Origin: an uncultured Clostridia bacterium
GTDB taxonomy: Bacteria > Bacillota > Clostridia > TANB77 > CAG-465
NCBI GenBank assembly: GCA_949106495.1
Contig: CARYZD010000005.1
Span: 62,001 to 126,000, forward strand
Direction of reading: 5' to 3'
Length of the DNA stretch: 64,000 nt
Of this stretch, positions 44,080-53,300 are shown piece after piece. The position numbers and the translations under genes were made by a program. The notes under the pieces were generated by a model that saw nothing but the letters and a program-made list of their open reading frames with translations, was not told the origin of the DNA and searched no databases. Each line of letters opens with the position of its first letter. Position 1 is the stretch's first letter.

Positions 44080-46164
44080 TTATTTACCATATTTGTATAT
44101 ATCTAGTATTAATGCTGCGTCATTTGCGTTAATTATTCCATTATTGTCCATGTCTCCAATTAGTAATTCTTCGTCTGATACATTTCCGTATTTATATAAA
44201 TCTAGAGCTATAGCTGCATCATTTGCATTTACTATACCATTTTTATCTAAGTCACCTTTTTGAATTTGTACTTTATCTGGGTCTAGTTTTAAATTCTTTA
44301 ATGCTTCTTCAAGTTCTGCTACTTTTTCATCTACTTCATATTGTTTTGTATATTCTTCTACACTATCAACTACTTTCATTAGACTATCTAGTGAATCTTT
44401 TGTATAAATATCTTTATTCATTTTATCTATTCTATCAAGTAATTCTGAAAGCTTAGTTTTATCTACTCCTAGATTATCTAAAGCAGTTTGAATTTCTACA
44501 ATTTTGCTATTTATTTCACTTTGTTTAGTTAAATTATCTGTACCACTAATTGCTATTTGTAAGTTATTCCATTCATCTTTGTAATAATCTCTTTCATTTA
44601 ATTTAGAAACATCTGCAAGTAATTTATCTAATTTACTTCTATCTACACCTAAATTATTTTTAGCATTAGTTATTTCTTTTATTGCATTTTCAACTTGAGC
44701 TTGTGTTGTTACAGTTCCTGCATTAGAAATAGCCTCTTGTAGTTTATTCCATGAATCAGTACTATAATCTGTACTTATTAATCTATCTACTTCAGCAAGT
44801 AAATCATCTAATTTACTTCTGTCTATTCCTAGATTATTTAAAGCTGTTTGAATCTCAGAAACTTTGCTATCTATCTCACTTTGTTTAGTTAGGTTATCTG
44901 TATCATTAATTGCATTTTGTAGTTCTTCCCAAGAAGTAGAACTGTAATCTGTTTCATTTAATTTAGAAATATTTTCAAGTAATTTATCTAACACACTTGT
45001 GTCTACTCCTAGATTATCTAAAGCAGTTTGAATTTCTACAATTTTGCTATTTATTTCACTTTGTTTAGTTAAAGTATCTGCACCAGAAATTGCATTTTGT
45101 AGTTCTTCCCAAGAAACAGAACTATAATCTGTTTCAGTTAATTTTGAAACATCTTCTAATAATTTATCTAATGCTGATTTATCTATTACTTGGTTTTTAA
45201 CTCCATACTTCACTACTCTTCCTCCAGCTACAGCAATCACTCCATTTTCTACTGAAGTTACCGCACCATATCTATTTGATAATTCTTTATTCTGCCATAA
45301 AACATTTCCATCCAAATCATATTTTACTACTTGTCCACCAGTTTCTACAGCAATTACTCCGTCTTCTACTGTAGTTACCCCTCTATAATACGAAAACACA
45401 TCATTATTTTTCCATATTGCATTTCCATTCAAATCATATTTTACTACTTTTCCATTAGAGTCTACAGCTACTACTCCATCTTCTATTGTAGTTACCCCAT
45501 AATAAATATATGTTTTATCTCCTCGTTCCAATTTATTCCATACTACATTTCCATCCAAATCGTATTTTACTACCTGTCCACCATGGGCTACAGCAATCAC
45601 TCCGTCTCCTACTGTAGTTACTCCTGTATAACTATATGATACGTCTTCATTTTGCCATATCACATCTCCATTTAAGCTATACTTTATTGTTCTCCCACCA
45701 GTTGCTACAGCAACTACTCCGTCTTCTACTGTAGTTACTCCTGTATAACTATATGTTAGATCTTCATTTTTCCATGAAACATTTCCATTTAAATCATATT
45801 TTACTACTTGTCCACCAGTTGCTACAGCAATCACTCCGTCTCCTACTGTAGTTACTCCTGTATAACTATATGATACGTCTTCATTTTGCCATAAAACATT
45901 TCCATCAAAATTATATTTTACTACTTGCCCATCAGACGCCACAGCAATTACTCCATCTTTTAATGCAGTTATTCCAGTTTGATTGTATGACACATTTTTC
46001 TTTTCCCATATAACTTTTCCTTCTAAATCTTCTTGGGAAATATCAGAATATTTTTCTTGAATATAATTATCATTCATAACATTAACAGGTATTTTACCAA
46101 AAGTTGCTCCAGCAATAACACCAAGTGTTAATCCTGAAGCTATTAAAATATTCCTTTTTTTCAT
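44080..46164 (-). CDS. secreted propeller protein with FIVAR-like helical repeats and a C-terminal dockerin
   Basis: ATG 46164 is chosen because AGGAGG precedes it; the ATG at 46182 lies upstream of that site. A signal peptide (about 1-25) is followed by seven to eight propeller blades of about 38 aa (GVTTVGDGVIAVATGGQVVK-type, about 55-310). Five helical FIVAR-like repeats of about 60 aa follow (LDKLLEDVSKL..DYSS.SWEELQNAI). A two-repeat dockerin ends the protein (GDLDKNGIVNANDAA and GDMDNNGIINANDAA, calcium-loop residues intact). Dockerins bind cohesins on scaffolds or the cell surface. No catalytic domain is present. Repeats are nearly identical at DNA level, so expansion is recent. Confidence 0.87.
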   Translation of the reverse strand: MKKRNILIASGLTLGVIAGATFGKIPVNVMNDNYIQEKYSDISQEDLEGKVIWEKKNVSYNQTGITALKDGVIAVASDGQVVKYNFDGNVLWQNEDVSYSYTGVTTVGDGVIAVATGGQVVKYDLNGNVSWKNEDLTYSYTGVTTVEDGVVAVATGGRTIKYSLNGDVIWQNEDVSYSYTGVTTVGDGVIAVAHGGQVVKYDLDGNVVWNKLERGDKTYIYYGVTTIEDGVVAVDSNGKVVKYDLNGNAIWKNNDVFSYYRGVTTVEDGVIAVETGGQVVKYDLDGNVLWQNKELSNRYGAVTSVENGVIAVAGGRVVKYGVKNQVIDKSALDKLLEDVSKLTETDYSSVSWEELQNAISGADTLTKQSEINSKIVEIQTALDNLGVDTSVLDKLLENISKLNETDYSSTSWEELQNAINDTDNLTKQSEIDSKVSEIQTALNNLGIDRSKLDDLLAEVDRLISTDYSTDSWNKLQEAISNAGTVTTQAQVENAIKEITNAKNNLGVDRSKLDKLLADVSKLNERDYYKDEWNNLQIAISGTDNLTKQSEINSKIVEIQTALDNLGVDKTKLSELLDRIDKMNKDIYTKDSLDSLMKVVDSVEEYTKQYEVDEKVAELEEALKNLKLDPDKVQIQKGDLDKNGIVNANDAAIALDLYKYGNVSDEELLIGDMDNNGIINANDAALILDIYKYGK

Positions 46165-46334
46165 ATAACTCCTCCTTTTCATTTACATTTTTAATTTTAT
46201 ATCTCATAATTTATTATTTGAACAGTTTTTAAGTAAATTTATGTGAATTAATTTGTTATATTTAACTGATATTGCGATAATATTACACTATCAAAAAAAA
46301 AAAAAAACATTTTTATTACAAGATAAAATGTAAA

Positions 46335-46371
46335 CAAAAAAGAAAGCTATATTTTTTATATAACTTTCTTA
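46335..46371 (-). terminator. terminator of the SDR gene
   Basis: AGAAAGTTATAT/ATATAGCTTTCT hairpin followed by T6 on the minus strand. The interval 46183-46414 also contains a 15-nt A tract (about 46295-46309). Confidence 0.8.
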
Positions 46372-46414
46372 ATTTTTAATTTATATTTTCTTTTTGTTTT
46401 TATTTTTTTTATTA

Positions 46415-47170
46415 TTAATAAAATCTCTTACCATTTTGTGATATATATAGTGGATATTTAGATATTCTTATTGGAATAACTTTATTTAATACATATGCTA
46501 ATTTATTTAAAGTACCTGGTATTATAACTTCTTTGTTTTTCATCATTTTTTTAATAGCATACTCTGCTACTTTTTCTGAGCTACTTGGAGGAATAAAAAA
46601 GCTAATTCCTAAATCACTATTAAAATTTGTATCAACTGCACCTGCACATAATGTTGATACACTTACATTTATCTTTTTCATTTTAAGTTCAGTATTTATT
46701 GCTCTACTCATACTTGTAATATATGCTTTACTTGCATAATATGAACTCATAAGTGGAGTTGGCATAAATCCAATTACTGAGGATACATTTAATATCTTAC
46801 CACTATTTCTTTTTACCATATCTTTTAAAAATAATTTAGTAATAACATCTGTTGCAACAACATTTAAATTCAACATACTAATTTCTTTACTTGTATCTAT
46901 ATCATAAAACTCCCCATAAAGTCCAACTCCTGCATTATTTACAAGAATATCTATTTTTTCATATTTTGTCATATCATATAGCTTGTACATATTAGATATT
47001 ATACTTAAATCTAAATCTATTACTTCAACATTGGTACTACATTCTTTTTTTAAGTTTATTAAACAATCTTTTCTTCTAGCAACAACAATTAAATCATATC
47101 CTAGCCTACTAAGATATCTTGCTATACTATATCCTATTCCAGAAGACGCCCCTGTTACCAAAGCCTTCAT
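46415..47170 (-). CDS. short-chain dehydrogenase/reductase
   Basis: This 251-aa classical SDR has the cofactor motif TGASSGIGYSIARYL at residues 6-20, NNAGVGLYG near 85, catalytic Ser in NVSSVIGFM, and YYASKAY (Tyr-x3-Lys) near 152-156. An Arg pair after the second strand (VVARRKD) suggests NADP(H). Substrate cannot be predicted. Members with the C-terminal VIPGTLNKLAYVLNKVIP segment are often lipid-related. It is a single gene. Confidence 0.9.
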   Translation of the reverse strand: MKALVTGASSGIGYSIARYLSRLGYDLIVVARRKDCLINLKKECSTNVEVIDLDLSIISNMYKLYDMTKYEKIDILVNNAGVGLYGEFYDIDTSKEISMLNLNVVATDVITKLFLKDMVKRNSGKILNVSSVIGFMPTPLMSSYYASKAYITSMSRAINTELKMKKINVSVSTLCAGAVDTNFNSDLGISFFIPPSSSEKVAEYAIKKMMKNKEVIIPGTLNKLAYVLNKVIPIRISKYPLYISQNGKRFY

Positions 47171-47258
47171 TATATATCACCCTTAATCTCTTTATATAAC
47201 TTTTACCATTATATTATGTGAAAGTCAAGTGAAACTTTTATTATTGTCAACTAATTCA

Positions 47259-47287
47259 TTGAAAAATATGTAGAAATATAGTATAAT
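47259..47287 (+). promoter_or_regulatory. promoter of the Pr6Pr-like gene
   Basis: TTGAAA (47259-47264), a 17-bp spacer and TATAAT (47282-47287), then a GAGAGGTG ribosome-binding site. Confidence 0.8.
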
Positions 47288-47313
47288 TAAAATATTAAGA
47301 GAGGTGCAGAGTT

Positions 47314-48003
47314 ATGAGTGTTAAAAGAAAATTTTCTTTCGCTTTCAAAGTAGCAACTATTGTATGCTGCTTAATTGGAGTTTTGTCTAATCTATTAAGG
47401 ACCACATCTATTGCAAGCATTCTATCTTTTTATACTATGCAGAGTAACTTATTTGTATTAGTATTCTACAGTGGATATTTCATCGCAAGAAAATTCAATT
47501 CTGATATTGAACAAACTAAAGGATACCACTTTTTAAAAGGTGCAACTGTTATGGTAATTTTTCTTACATTTCTTGTATATAACATTTCATTACAACCATT
47601 AGGTTTTATAATGGACGTTAAAACTGCTTCATCAAATATTTTAAGATTTTCAAATCTTTTTGTGCATTTTCTAACACCGCTTATGGTAATACTAGACTAT
47701 GCTCTTTTTGATGAAAAAGGTTTTTTCAAGAAATGGTATGCACTTTTATGGCTGTTATTTCCAGCTATGTATCCTGTATATGTTTATACTTACGCACATT
47801 TTGGCGGTAAGTTCTTCGGAGTTGGAGGCTCTAAAAAGTATGCTTATTTTTTCTTAGATTTAGACAAAATAGGTATAGATGGAGTATTAACATATCTTTT
47901 GATTTTTTGCATTGGTTACGTTCTTTTAAGTTTAATCCTTATTGGGTTTGACAACCTCTTAGGAAAGCGGAAAAGCAAACAACAATCTACTACCTGTAAA
48001 TGA
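47314..48003 (+). CDS. Pr6Pr-family membrane protein (C-terminus depends on CGG decoding)
   Basis: This 229-aa protein has six predicted transmembrane helices, with YTMQSNLFVLVFYSGYF and LRFSNLFVHFLTPLMVILDYALF typical of the Pr6Pr group of six-helix proteins. Function unknown. Codon use is more G+C-rich (GGC, GCG, CGC-like) than neighbours, hinting at acquisition. An in-frame CGG at 47968-47970 occurs near the end. Zero frame gives LGK-R-KSKQQSTTCK; the +1 frame gives LGK-G-KANNNLLPVNE ending at TAG 48005-48007. Both tails are plausible, so this CGG is uninformative on its own. Confidence 0.8.
   Translation: MSVKRKFSFAFKVATIVCCLIGVLSNLLRTTSIASILSFYTMQSNLFVLVFYSGYFIARKFNSDIEQTKGYHFLKGATVMVIFLTFLVYNISLQPLGFIMDVKTASSNILRFSNLFVHFLTPLMVILDYALFDEKGFFKKWYALLWLLFPAMYPVYVYTYAHFGGKFFGVGGSKKYAYFFLDLDKIGIDGVLTYLLIFCIGYVLLSLILIGFDNLLGKRKSKQQSTTCK
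47968..47970 (+). other. fifth in-frame CGG, near the gene end
   Basis: Reads GGA AAG CGG AAA AGC. It is the only in-frame CGG found in a gene whose reading frame is otherwise intact, and lies 11 codons before the stop. Confidence 0.8.
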
Positions 48004-48005
48004 AT

Positions 48006-48040
48006 AGGCAGCCCAAATTTTTTGAGCTGCCTTATATTTT
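48006..48040 (+). terminator. terminator of the Pr6Pr-like gene
   Basis: GGCAGC/GCTGCC stem followed by TTATATTTTT, immediately after the stop codon. Confidence 0.8.
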
Positions 48041-48042
48041 TA

Positions 48043-48831
48043 TCATAAAAGTTTATTATCTTTTACTTTATCATTTTTATGTTCTTTTATATATTTAGTC
48101 CATTTAATATATCCATATGTTGTATTAGTTAAGTATCCAACTTTTAAAACCAGTAATACATATTGTCCTGAAAGTACATTAATTATTCCCTCTAGTATAG
48201 AACTAATATACCATGCAATCCATTGTTCACGATAACGTAATAATATAAATACACCATTTGCAATACCAACTGCAGAAACGCATGCATCTAAATAACATAC
48301 TATTACTTCAAGTAATTCATTTCCACCAAATAAATCTGTTCCAAAATCTAAAGTAGTTAAGAAATATCCAACACCTAATGTCCATATAACAATTCCAAGT
48401 ATTACAAGTACTTCCATCCAACCACTTAATTTTCTTACTTTAGTAAGGTCTTCTTCTTGCTTATCTGGATGTCTATGCCAATTAATAAAACTAATAATGT
48501 CAATTGGTATCCAGAAAAATAATGTAGATGCCATTGTTGCAAACCTATAAGACAACACTACACAAATAAGTATTTCAGTTATCTCTACAAATAGTGATAC
48601 AATGAAATTCCATTTACTTTGTTTAGATATTAATAACTCACATAATATATTTAAAAATATATCTGCTAAATATAACGCCATTATTATTTGCCCGTTAACT
48701 CCATTTACATCTTCTTCTGGAAATAGAAAAGCAAATATTACTGCAAGTATTAATATACTAAAAAACCATACTTTCTCATAAGTTGTAAAATACTTCCATA
48801 AGTCTACTAAACGTTCTTTGAACTTTTTCAT
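48043..48831 (-). CDS. pnuC: PnuC-family nicotinamide riboside/NMN transporter
   Basis: This 262-aa protein has about eight hydrophobic segments. PnuC hallmarks are FFWIPIDIISFINWHRHPDK, the W-x-E/D transport region LRYREQWIAWYISSILEG and NTTYGYIKWTKY. It imports an NAD precursor by facilitated diffusion. It has a consensus promoter but I could not recognise an NAD or thiamine-type riboswitch in the roughly 75-nt leader. The gene is divergent from a DUF4230 gene. Confidence 0.88.
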   Translation of the reverse strand: MKKFKERLVDLWKYFTTYEKVWFFSILILAVIFAFLFPEEDVNGVNGQIIMALYLADIFLNILCELLISKQSKWNFIVSLFVEITEILICVVLSYRFATMASTLFFWIPIDIISFINWHRHPDKQEEDLTKVRKLSGWMEVLVILGIVIWTLGVGYFLTTLDFGTDLFGGNELLEVIVCYLDACVSAVGIANGVFILLRYREQWIAWYISSILEGIINVLSGQYVLLVLKVGYLTNTTYGYIKWTKYIKEHKNDKVKDNKLL

Positions 48832-48916
48832 ATATTTAATCCCTCCCCTATATTTATTTAAATTTAAGCACAGTTATTTAATTATAAATAACTTCATATT
48901 GTTTTCTCAAGACGGT

Positions 48917-48945
48917 ATTATATCACAATTTACATAACATAGCAA
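48917..48945 (-). promoter_or_regulatory. pnuC promoter
   Basis: TTGCTA (48940-48945), a 17-bp spacer and TATAAT (48917-48922) on the minus strand. Confidence 0.75.
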
Positions 48946-48954
48946 GTTTTTTCA

Positions 48955-48983
48955 TTTACTTTTTATGTTAATTATGATATAAT
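48955..48983 (+). promoter_or_regulatory. promoter of the DUF4230 gene
   Basis: Extended -10 TGATATAAT with TATAAT at 48978-48983 and TTTACT (48955-48960) 17 bp upstream. It lies back to back with the pnuC promoter, whose -35 is 10 bp away. Confidence 0.7.
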
Positions 48984-49038
48984 ATATACATGCTTGTATA
49001 TTTAATCTTTTAAAAAATTTTAAAAGGAGGTCATTTAT

Positions 49039-49698
49039 ATGATTAAAAAAATTATTAAAAAGATTTTAGGGATTCTTTTTATCGCTTTAATTTTTATTGG
49101 AATTTTCTTAGGATATCAATATATACAATATAAAAATAAAGAAGTAGATGAATTTAAAAGAGAATTACAAGCTCAAAATGATGCAGATTTAGAACAAGAA
49201 CTATTAAATAGAGAAATGAACAATGCACAAAATTTTGTAAAAAATATAAATAATGATATTGCAATAACAATATTACGTACAAATGGAAAAATAACATTAT
49301 CTCATGACAAAACACCAAACAATAATGCTTGGACTGAATGGCTAATTAACTCAGATATAAAAGTATATGCAGATTATACTACTTCATTTACTATTGAAAC
49401 AAAAGCAATTCAAACAAGTATCTTAGATAATTCAACTGTAAATATCACTTATGATGAACATGATATAAAAGTATCTTCAGTAGATATTACAGATTTTACC
49501 ACATCTGAAAACAAAAGCATTTTTGGTAGTTCATATACACCAAAACAAGTAGCTGCATTTGAGCAAATTGCCCGAAATAGCATATTAGAAAAGACAGATA
49601 ATGATATTAATAGATTACAAGCGAAAAATAATTTAGAATCCTATTTTAACACACTTGCAATTAACTTTAATGTAAAAATTAAAGTTTTAGAAAAATAA
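49039..49698 (+). CDS. DUF4230-type membrane-anchored protein
   Basis: This 219-aa protein has a basic N-terminus, one transmembrane helix (about 9-27) and an acidic helical stem (30-65, Glu/Gln/Asn rich). The outer domain follows a pattern of beta strands with a central charged helix (TPKQVAAFEQIARNSILEK), consistent with DUF4230 proteins. Function unknown. A strong AAAAGGAGG site precedes the ATG. Confidence 0.72.
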   Translation: MIKKIIKKILGILFIALIFIGIFLGYQYIQYKNKEVDEFKRELQAQNDADLEQELLNREMNNAQNFVKNINNDIAITILRTNGKITLSHDKTPNNNAWTEWLINSDIKVYADYTTSFTIETKAIQTSILDNSTVNITYDEHDIKVSSVDITDFTTSENKSIFGSSYTPKQVAAFEQIARNSILEKTDNDINRLQAKNNLESYFNTLAINFNVKIKVLEK

Positions 49699-49699
49699 C

Positions 49700-49736
49700 T
49701 TAACAGCCCCTAAAATCATGGGGCTGTATTTATTTT
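49700..49736 (+). terminator. terminator of the DUF4230 gene
   Basis: CAGCCCC/GGGGCTG stem followed by TATTTATTTT. The right arm also codes the last residues of the convergent cysE. Confidence 0.75.
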
Positions 49737-50258
49737 AACTATTTTTCCTGGTACACCAACTACTGTAACATTATCCTTAATATCTTTTAATATAACTGAA
49801 CCGGCACCTATTTTAACATTATCTCCAATATTAATTGGACCAAGTACTTTAGTTCCAGCTCCTATTAAAACATTATTACCAACAGTTGGATGCCTTTTAT
49901 TTTTATCTTTTCCAGTTCCTCCAAGAGTAACTCCATGATAAATTGTACAATAATCTCCTACCTCAGCAGTCTCTCCTATTACAATCCCCATACCATGATC
50001 TATAAATAACCTTTTACCTATTTGTGCCCCTGGATGAATTTCTATACCAGTAAAAAATCTCCCTATTTGTGATATTAATCTTGCTAAAAATTTAAATTTT
50101 AATTTATATAAAGCATGTGCTACTTTATGATAAACTAAAATATGAAAACCTGGATAAAGTAACATTACTTCTAATATGTTTCTTGTTGCAGGGTCTTTTT
50201 TTTGTATATTTTTAGCATCTCTATATAATGAAACAAATATGTTTTCTTTTTTTGACAT
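49716..50258 (-). CDS. cysE: serine O-acetyltransferase
   Basis: This enzyme forms O-acetylserine from serine and acetyl-CoA, the first step of cysteine synthesis. The 180-aa length fits the short (EpsC/CysE) bacterial type. The N-terminal helical region precedes the left-handed beta helix with HPGAQIGKRLFIDHGMGIVIGE (catalytic Asp/His), GVTLGGTGKDKNKRHPT and hexapeptide repeats. It is a single gene; no cysK is adjacent. Confidence 0.94.
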   Translation of the reverse strand: MSKKENIFVSLYRDAKNIQKKDPATRNILEVMLLYPGFHILVYHKVAHALYKLKFKFLARLISQIGRFFTGIEIHPGAQIGKRLFIDHGMGIVIGETAEVGDYCTIYHGVTLGGTGKDKNKRHPTVGNNVLIGAGTKVLGPINIGDNVKIGAGSVILKDIKDNVTVVGVPGKIVKINTAP

Positions 50259-50304
50259 TTAAATCACCTGATATAGTTTATGCTATAAAATATCTTTTTG
50301 CTAA

Positions 50305-50341
50305 TTAAAAAAAGAAGGTAATTTAAAATTACCTTCTTTTA
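50305..50341 (-). terminator. terminator of the first surface protein gene
   Basis: AGAAGGTAATTT/AAATTACCTTCT hairpin followed by T7 on the minus strand. Confidence 0.88.
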
Positions 50342-50358
50342 TATTTTACTAAACTAAT

Positions 50359-53300
50359 TTAGTTTTTTCTTAATTTTTTAACTGTCATTGTTATTGCTGC
50401 TACAGATACTAATGCAAGTACTGCATATAGAGCTACAGCAATATCTCCAGTTGGAACATTTGTAAAGTCAACTACATATGTATGTCCATCTTCAGTAATT
50501 GTTACTTCAAATACTAAATCAGATTTTTCATATCCTTCAGCGGCTTCTGTTTCTTCAACGTAGTATACACCATATCTTAGACCAGTTACTAATAATTGAC
50601 CATTATCATCTGTTCTAGCTTCAGCTATTACTTCACCTTCTTCATTTTTGATTGTGAATAAGCATTCAGCTACTACTTCACCAGTTTCATCATCAGTTTT
50701 ATTTATTAAGATGTTACCAGTTACAAATTTAACATTAACTGTTTCTACAAGATCAGAATCTTTTTCTGCATATATTTCTTTAGCTCCTGGAACAACATAT
50801 TTGTCATCTAAAGCAGTTACTTGTCTGATGTATCTTCCAGCTCTTATTCCATCGAAATGAGCTATACCGTCTTCATCAGTTTCAGCTTCGTATGCAACTT
50901 TATTTGTTTCTGGATCAACTAATTGAACCATAGCATCTTTTATTAAGTTTCCATCTTCATCTTTAACAGCAATTGTTATATCAACAATTGTACGAACATC
51001 TTGTAGTACAAGTTCAGCTTCTTTATTTGCTGCTGTTAATTCAAATCTATATTTATTTGTATTTAAATCATAGTATCTTGGAGCTTCTATTTCTTCAACT
51101 GCATAGCTTCCAAATGGAAGACTTTCAATTACGATATCTCCGTTTTCATCAGTTGTACGAACAACTTCAACAAATTCATCTTCTCCAACTTTTTCTAATA
51201 ATTTATAATATTGTCCATCTTCACCTAGATAGTATACAACATATTTTGCTCCAGATAATCTTGTTACAGGTGTAGTTTTTTCAACATCTGTTAATAATCC
51301 TTCAAGAACACCTTCTGCAAAACTTTCTAGTTTTGATAATAATGATTGTAACATACTTGGTTGAGTTTCATCTTCGTAAACAACTTCTTCAATTTTTGTT
51401 AAGTTTAATTTATTTTCTTTTGAAGCTTCATTTACTATTTCTCCAACGCTAACATCAAATCTTGCATCTTTGTTATTTGTTGGTTTTGTTTCAAATTCAT
51501 ATTTTTCATTTGAAAGAACATAATTTATATTAGTTGCAATTTCTTTTGCATAGAATTTACCCATTGGATATTCAGAAGCAAAAGTTCCTTTTCCATCTTC
51601 ATCAAAGATTACAACATCTACTAATGTATCTTTTGCAATTATTATATTTCCATAAACATTTTTAATATCTTCTGAAGCATATATTCCAACAATAACATCA
51701 GCATATGCTCCTTCATCTAAAGCTATTGCTTCAACTTTACCATCTTCAGATACTTTTTGTTTATAGAAGTTTAATCCACTAAATACTTTAGTTACATCTA
51801 AATCATAATCTTGTCTTACTAATGTATAGTTTTCTGTTGGTAAATTCCATTCTTCTATTTTTTGATCTTGGTATGTAACATTTACAGTTCTCTCAGTAGA
51901 ATCTAATACATATCCAACTGGTGCAGAAACCATTTTAATGCTATAAGATCCAATATATAGTTTATCTGTTATTTGACCATTTGAATTTGTAGTTCCTAAA
52001 GTTCTAGTTTCACCTTTAGTCATATGAACTACACCATCACCTGTTACTATATCTTCAAGAGCTGTTATTTCATATGTAGCTCCTTCAATTGGTTGTGATG
52101 AATATGCTGGACGATTTACATTATCTTGTCCATATGCACTTTGTGTATTTGTTCCTGTTAGAACATTTCCTCTTGCACTTATTGTTAAGATAGCTTTTTG
52201 AGGTTTATTTTCTGTTGGAACTGCAACAATTTCATGTCTATCATAATCTTCTACAGAATTTGGTTCAACAGTAAATGTTGCAATTGGTTGATTTGTTTTT
52301 GCTGATTGGTTGTAATATCCATATGGAGCTGTTACTTCATATACTTTATATGTATCAGCTGGTAATTTTTCTGGAAGTACAACATAACCATAAACTGCTT
52401 TATCATCTGCAGTTACATATTCGTGTAATTCAGCAGGTTTTGGATTCATTATTTTTTGAACCACTGTTTCTCCTCTTGAATTTACTACTCTATATGTAGT
52501 TGCAGTACCAATTACTGGTTTTCCACTTTCAGCATCATTTTTTAATATTTTAACATATCTTTGTGCAACTTCAGTGTTAACAATTTTAGAATATATAAAT
52601 GTTTCTTCAGAATTTATATAAATACTAATTGGATCCATAAGATCTAATTTGTCACTTCCAGTAACATTTGGTCTTTTTGTTTCAGTACATGTATAATGAC
52701 CATATGGTATAGTTGTGAAATCTACATATCCTGTAGCATCAACTGTTTTTACATATACTTGACTTGGATCACTATCAAGAGTTAAAGTAATCTCAGACCC
52801 AACTGAAGGTACTTTTGTTGTGCTTCCACTTAAATCTGGACTGTTAGAAACAATCATTTGGAAACCACCATAAATTACATCTTCTTTAGATTCTACTGTT
52901 ACTACTCTTTGACCATTTGCTTCAACTGTATAGTTATCTTTATTAGCTGTTAATTTAGCTGGGTTAACTTTACATCCTTCAGAAGCATCTATTTCTTTAA
53001 CATAGTAATCTTTAAATTCAACTGGGTTTGTAACAGCTTCACCATTTCTATCTGTTATTAATTCTTGAACTAATTGTGTACAAGCTTCATCTGAATATAC
53101 TCCATATCTTGCACCTTCAACAGTTGCATCACCAGTTTTTGAATTTGCAGCATTTGCTTTTAAAGTTTTAACAACTTTAACTCTTAAAGCATTTGTATAG
53201 AAACTTGCATAGTATACATCATTGTTATATGATGATCCAGTTAAATATGCAAAATCTTTAGAACCATCTTTAAGAGATGCAACACCAGCAACATATCTAC

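Noticed and set aside
44080..46164. CRISPR-like or intergenic tandem repeats
   Set aside because: The repeats are in-frame protein repeats (propeller blades and helical units) inside one gene.
48832..48916. NAD-type riboswitch upstream of pnuC
   Set aside because: The leader is short, and I see no convincing conserved hairpin or adenine-rich motif of the known classes.
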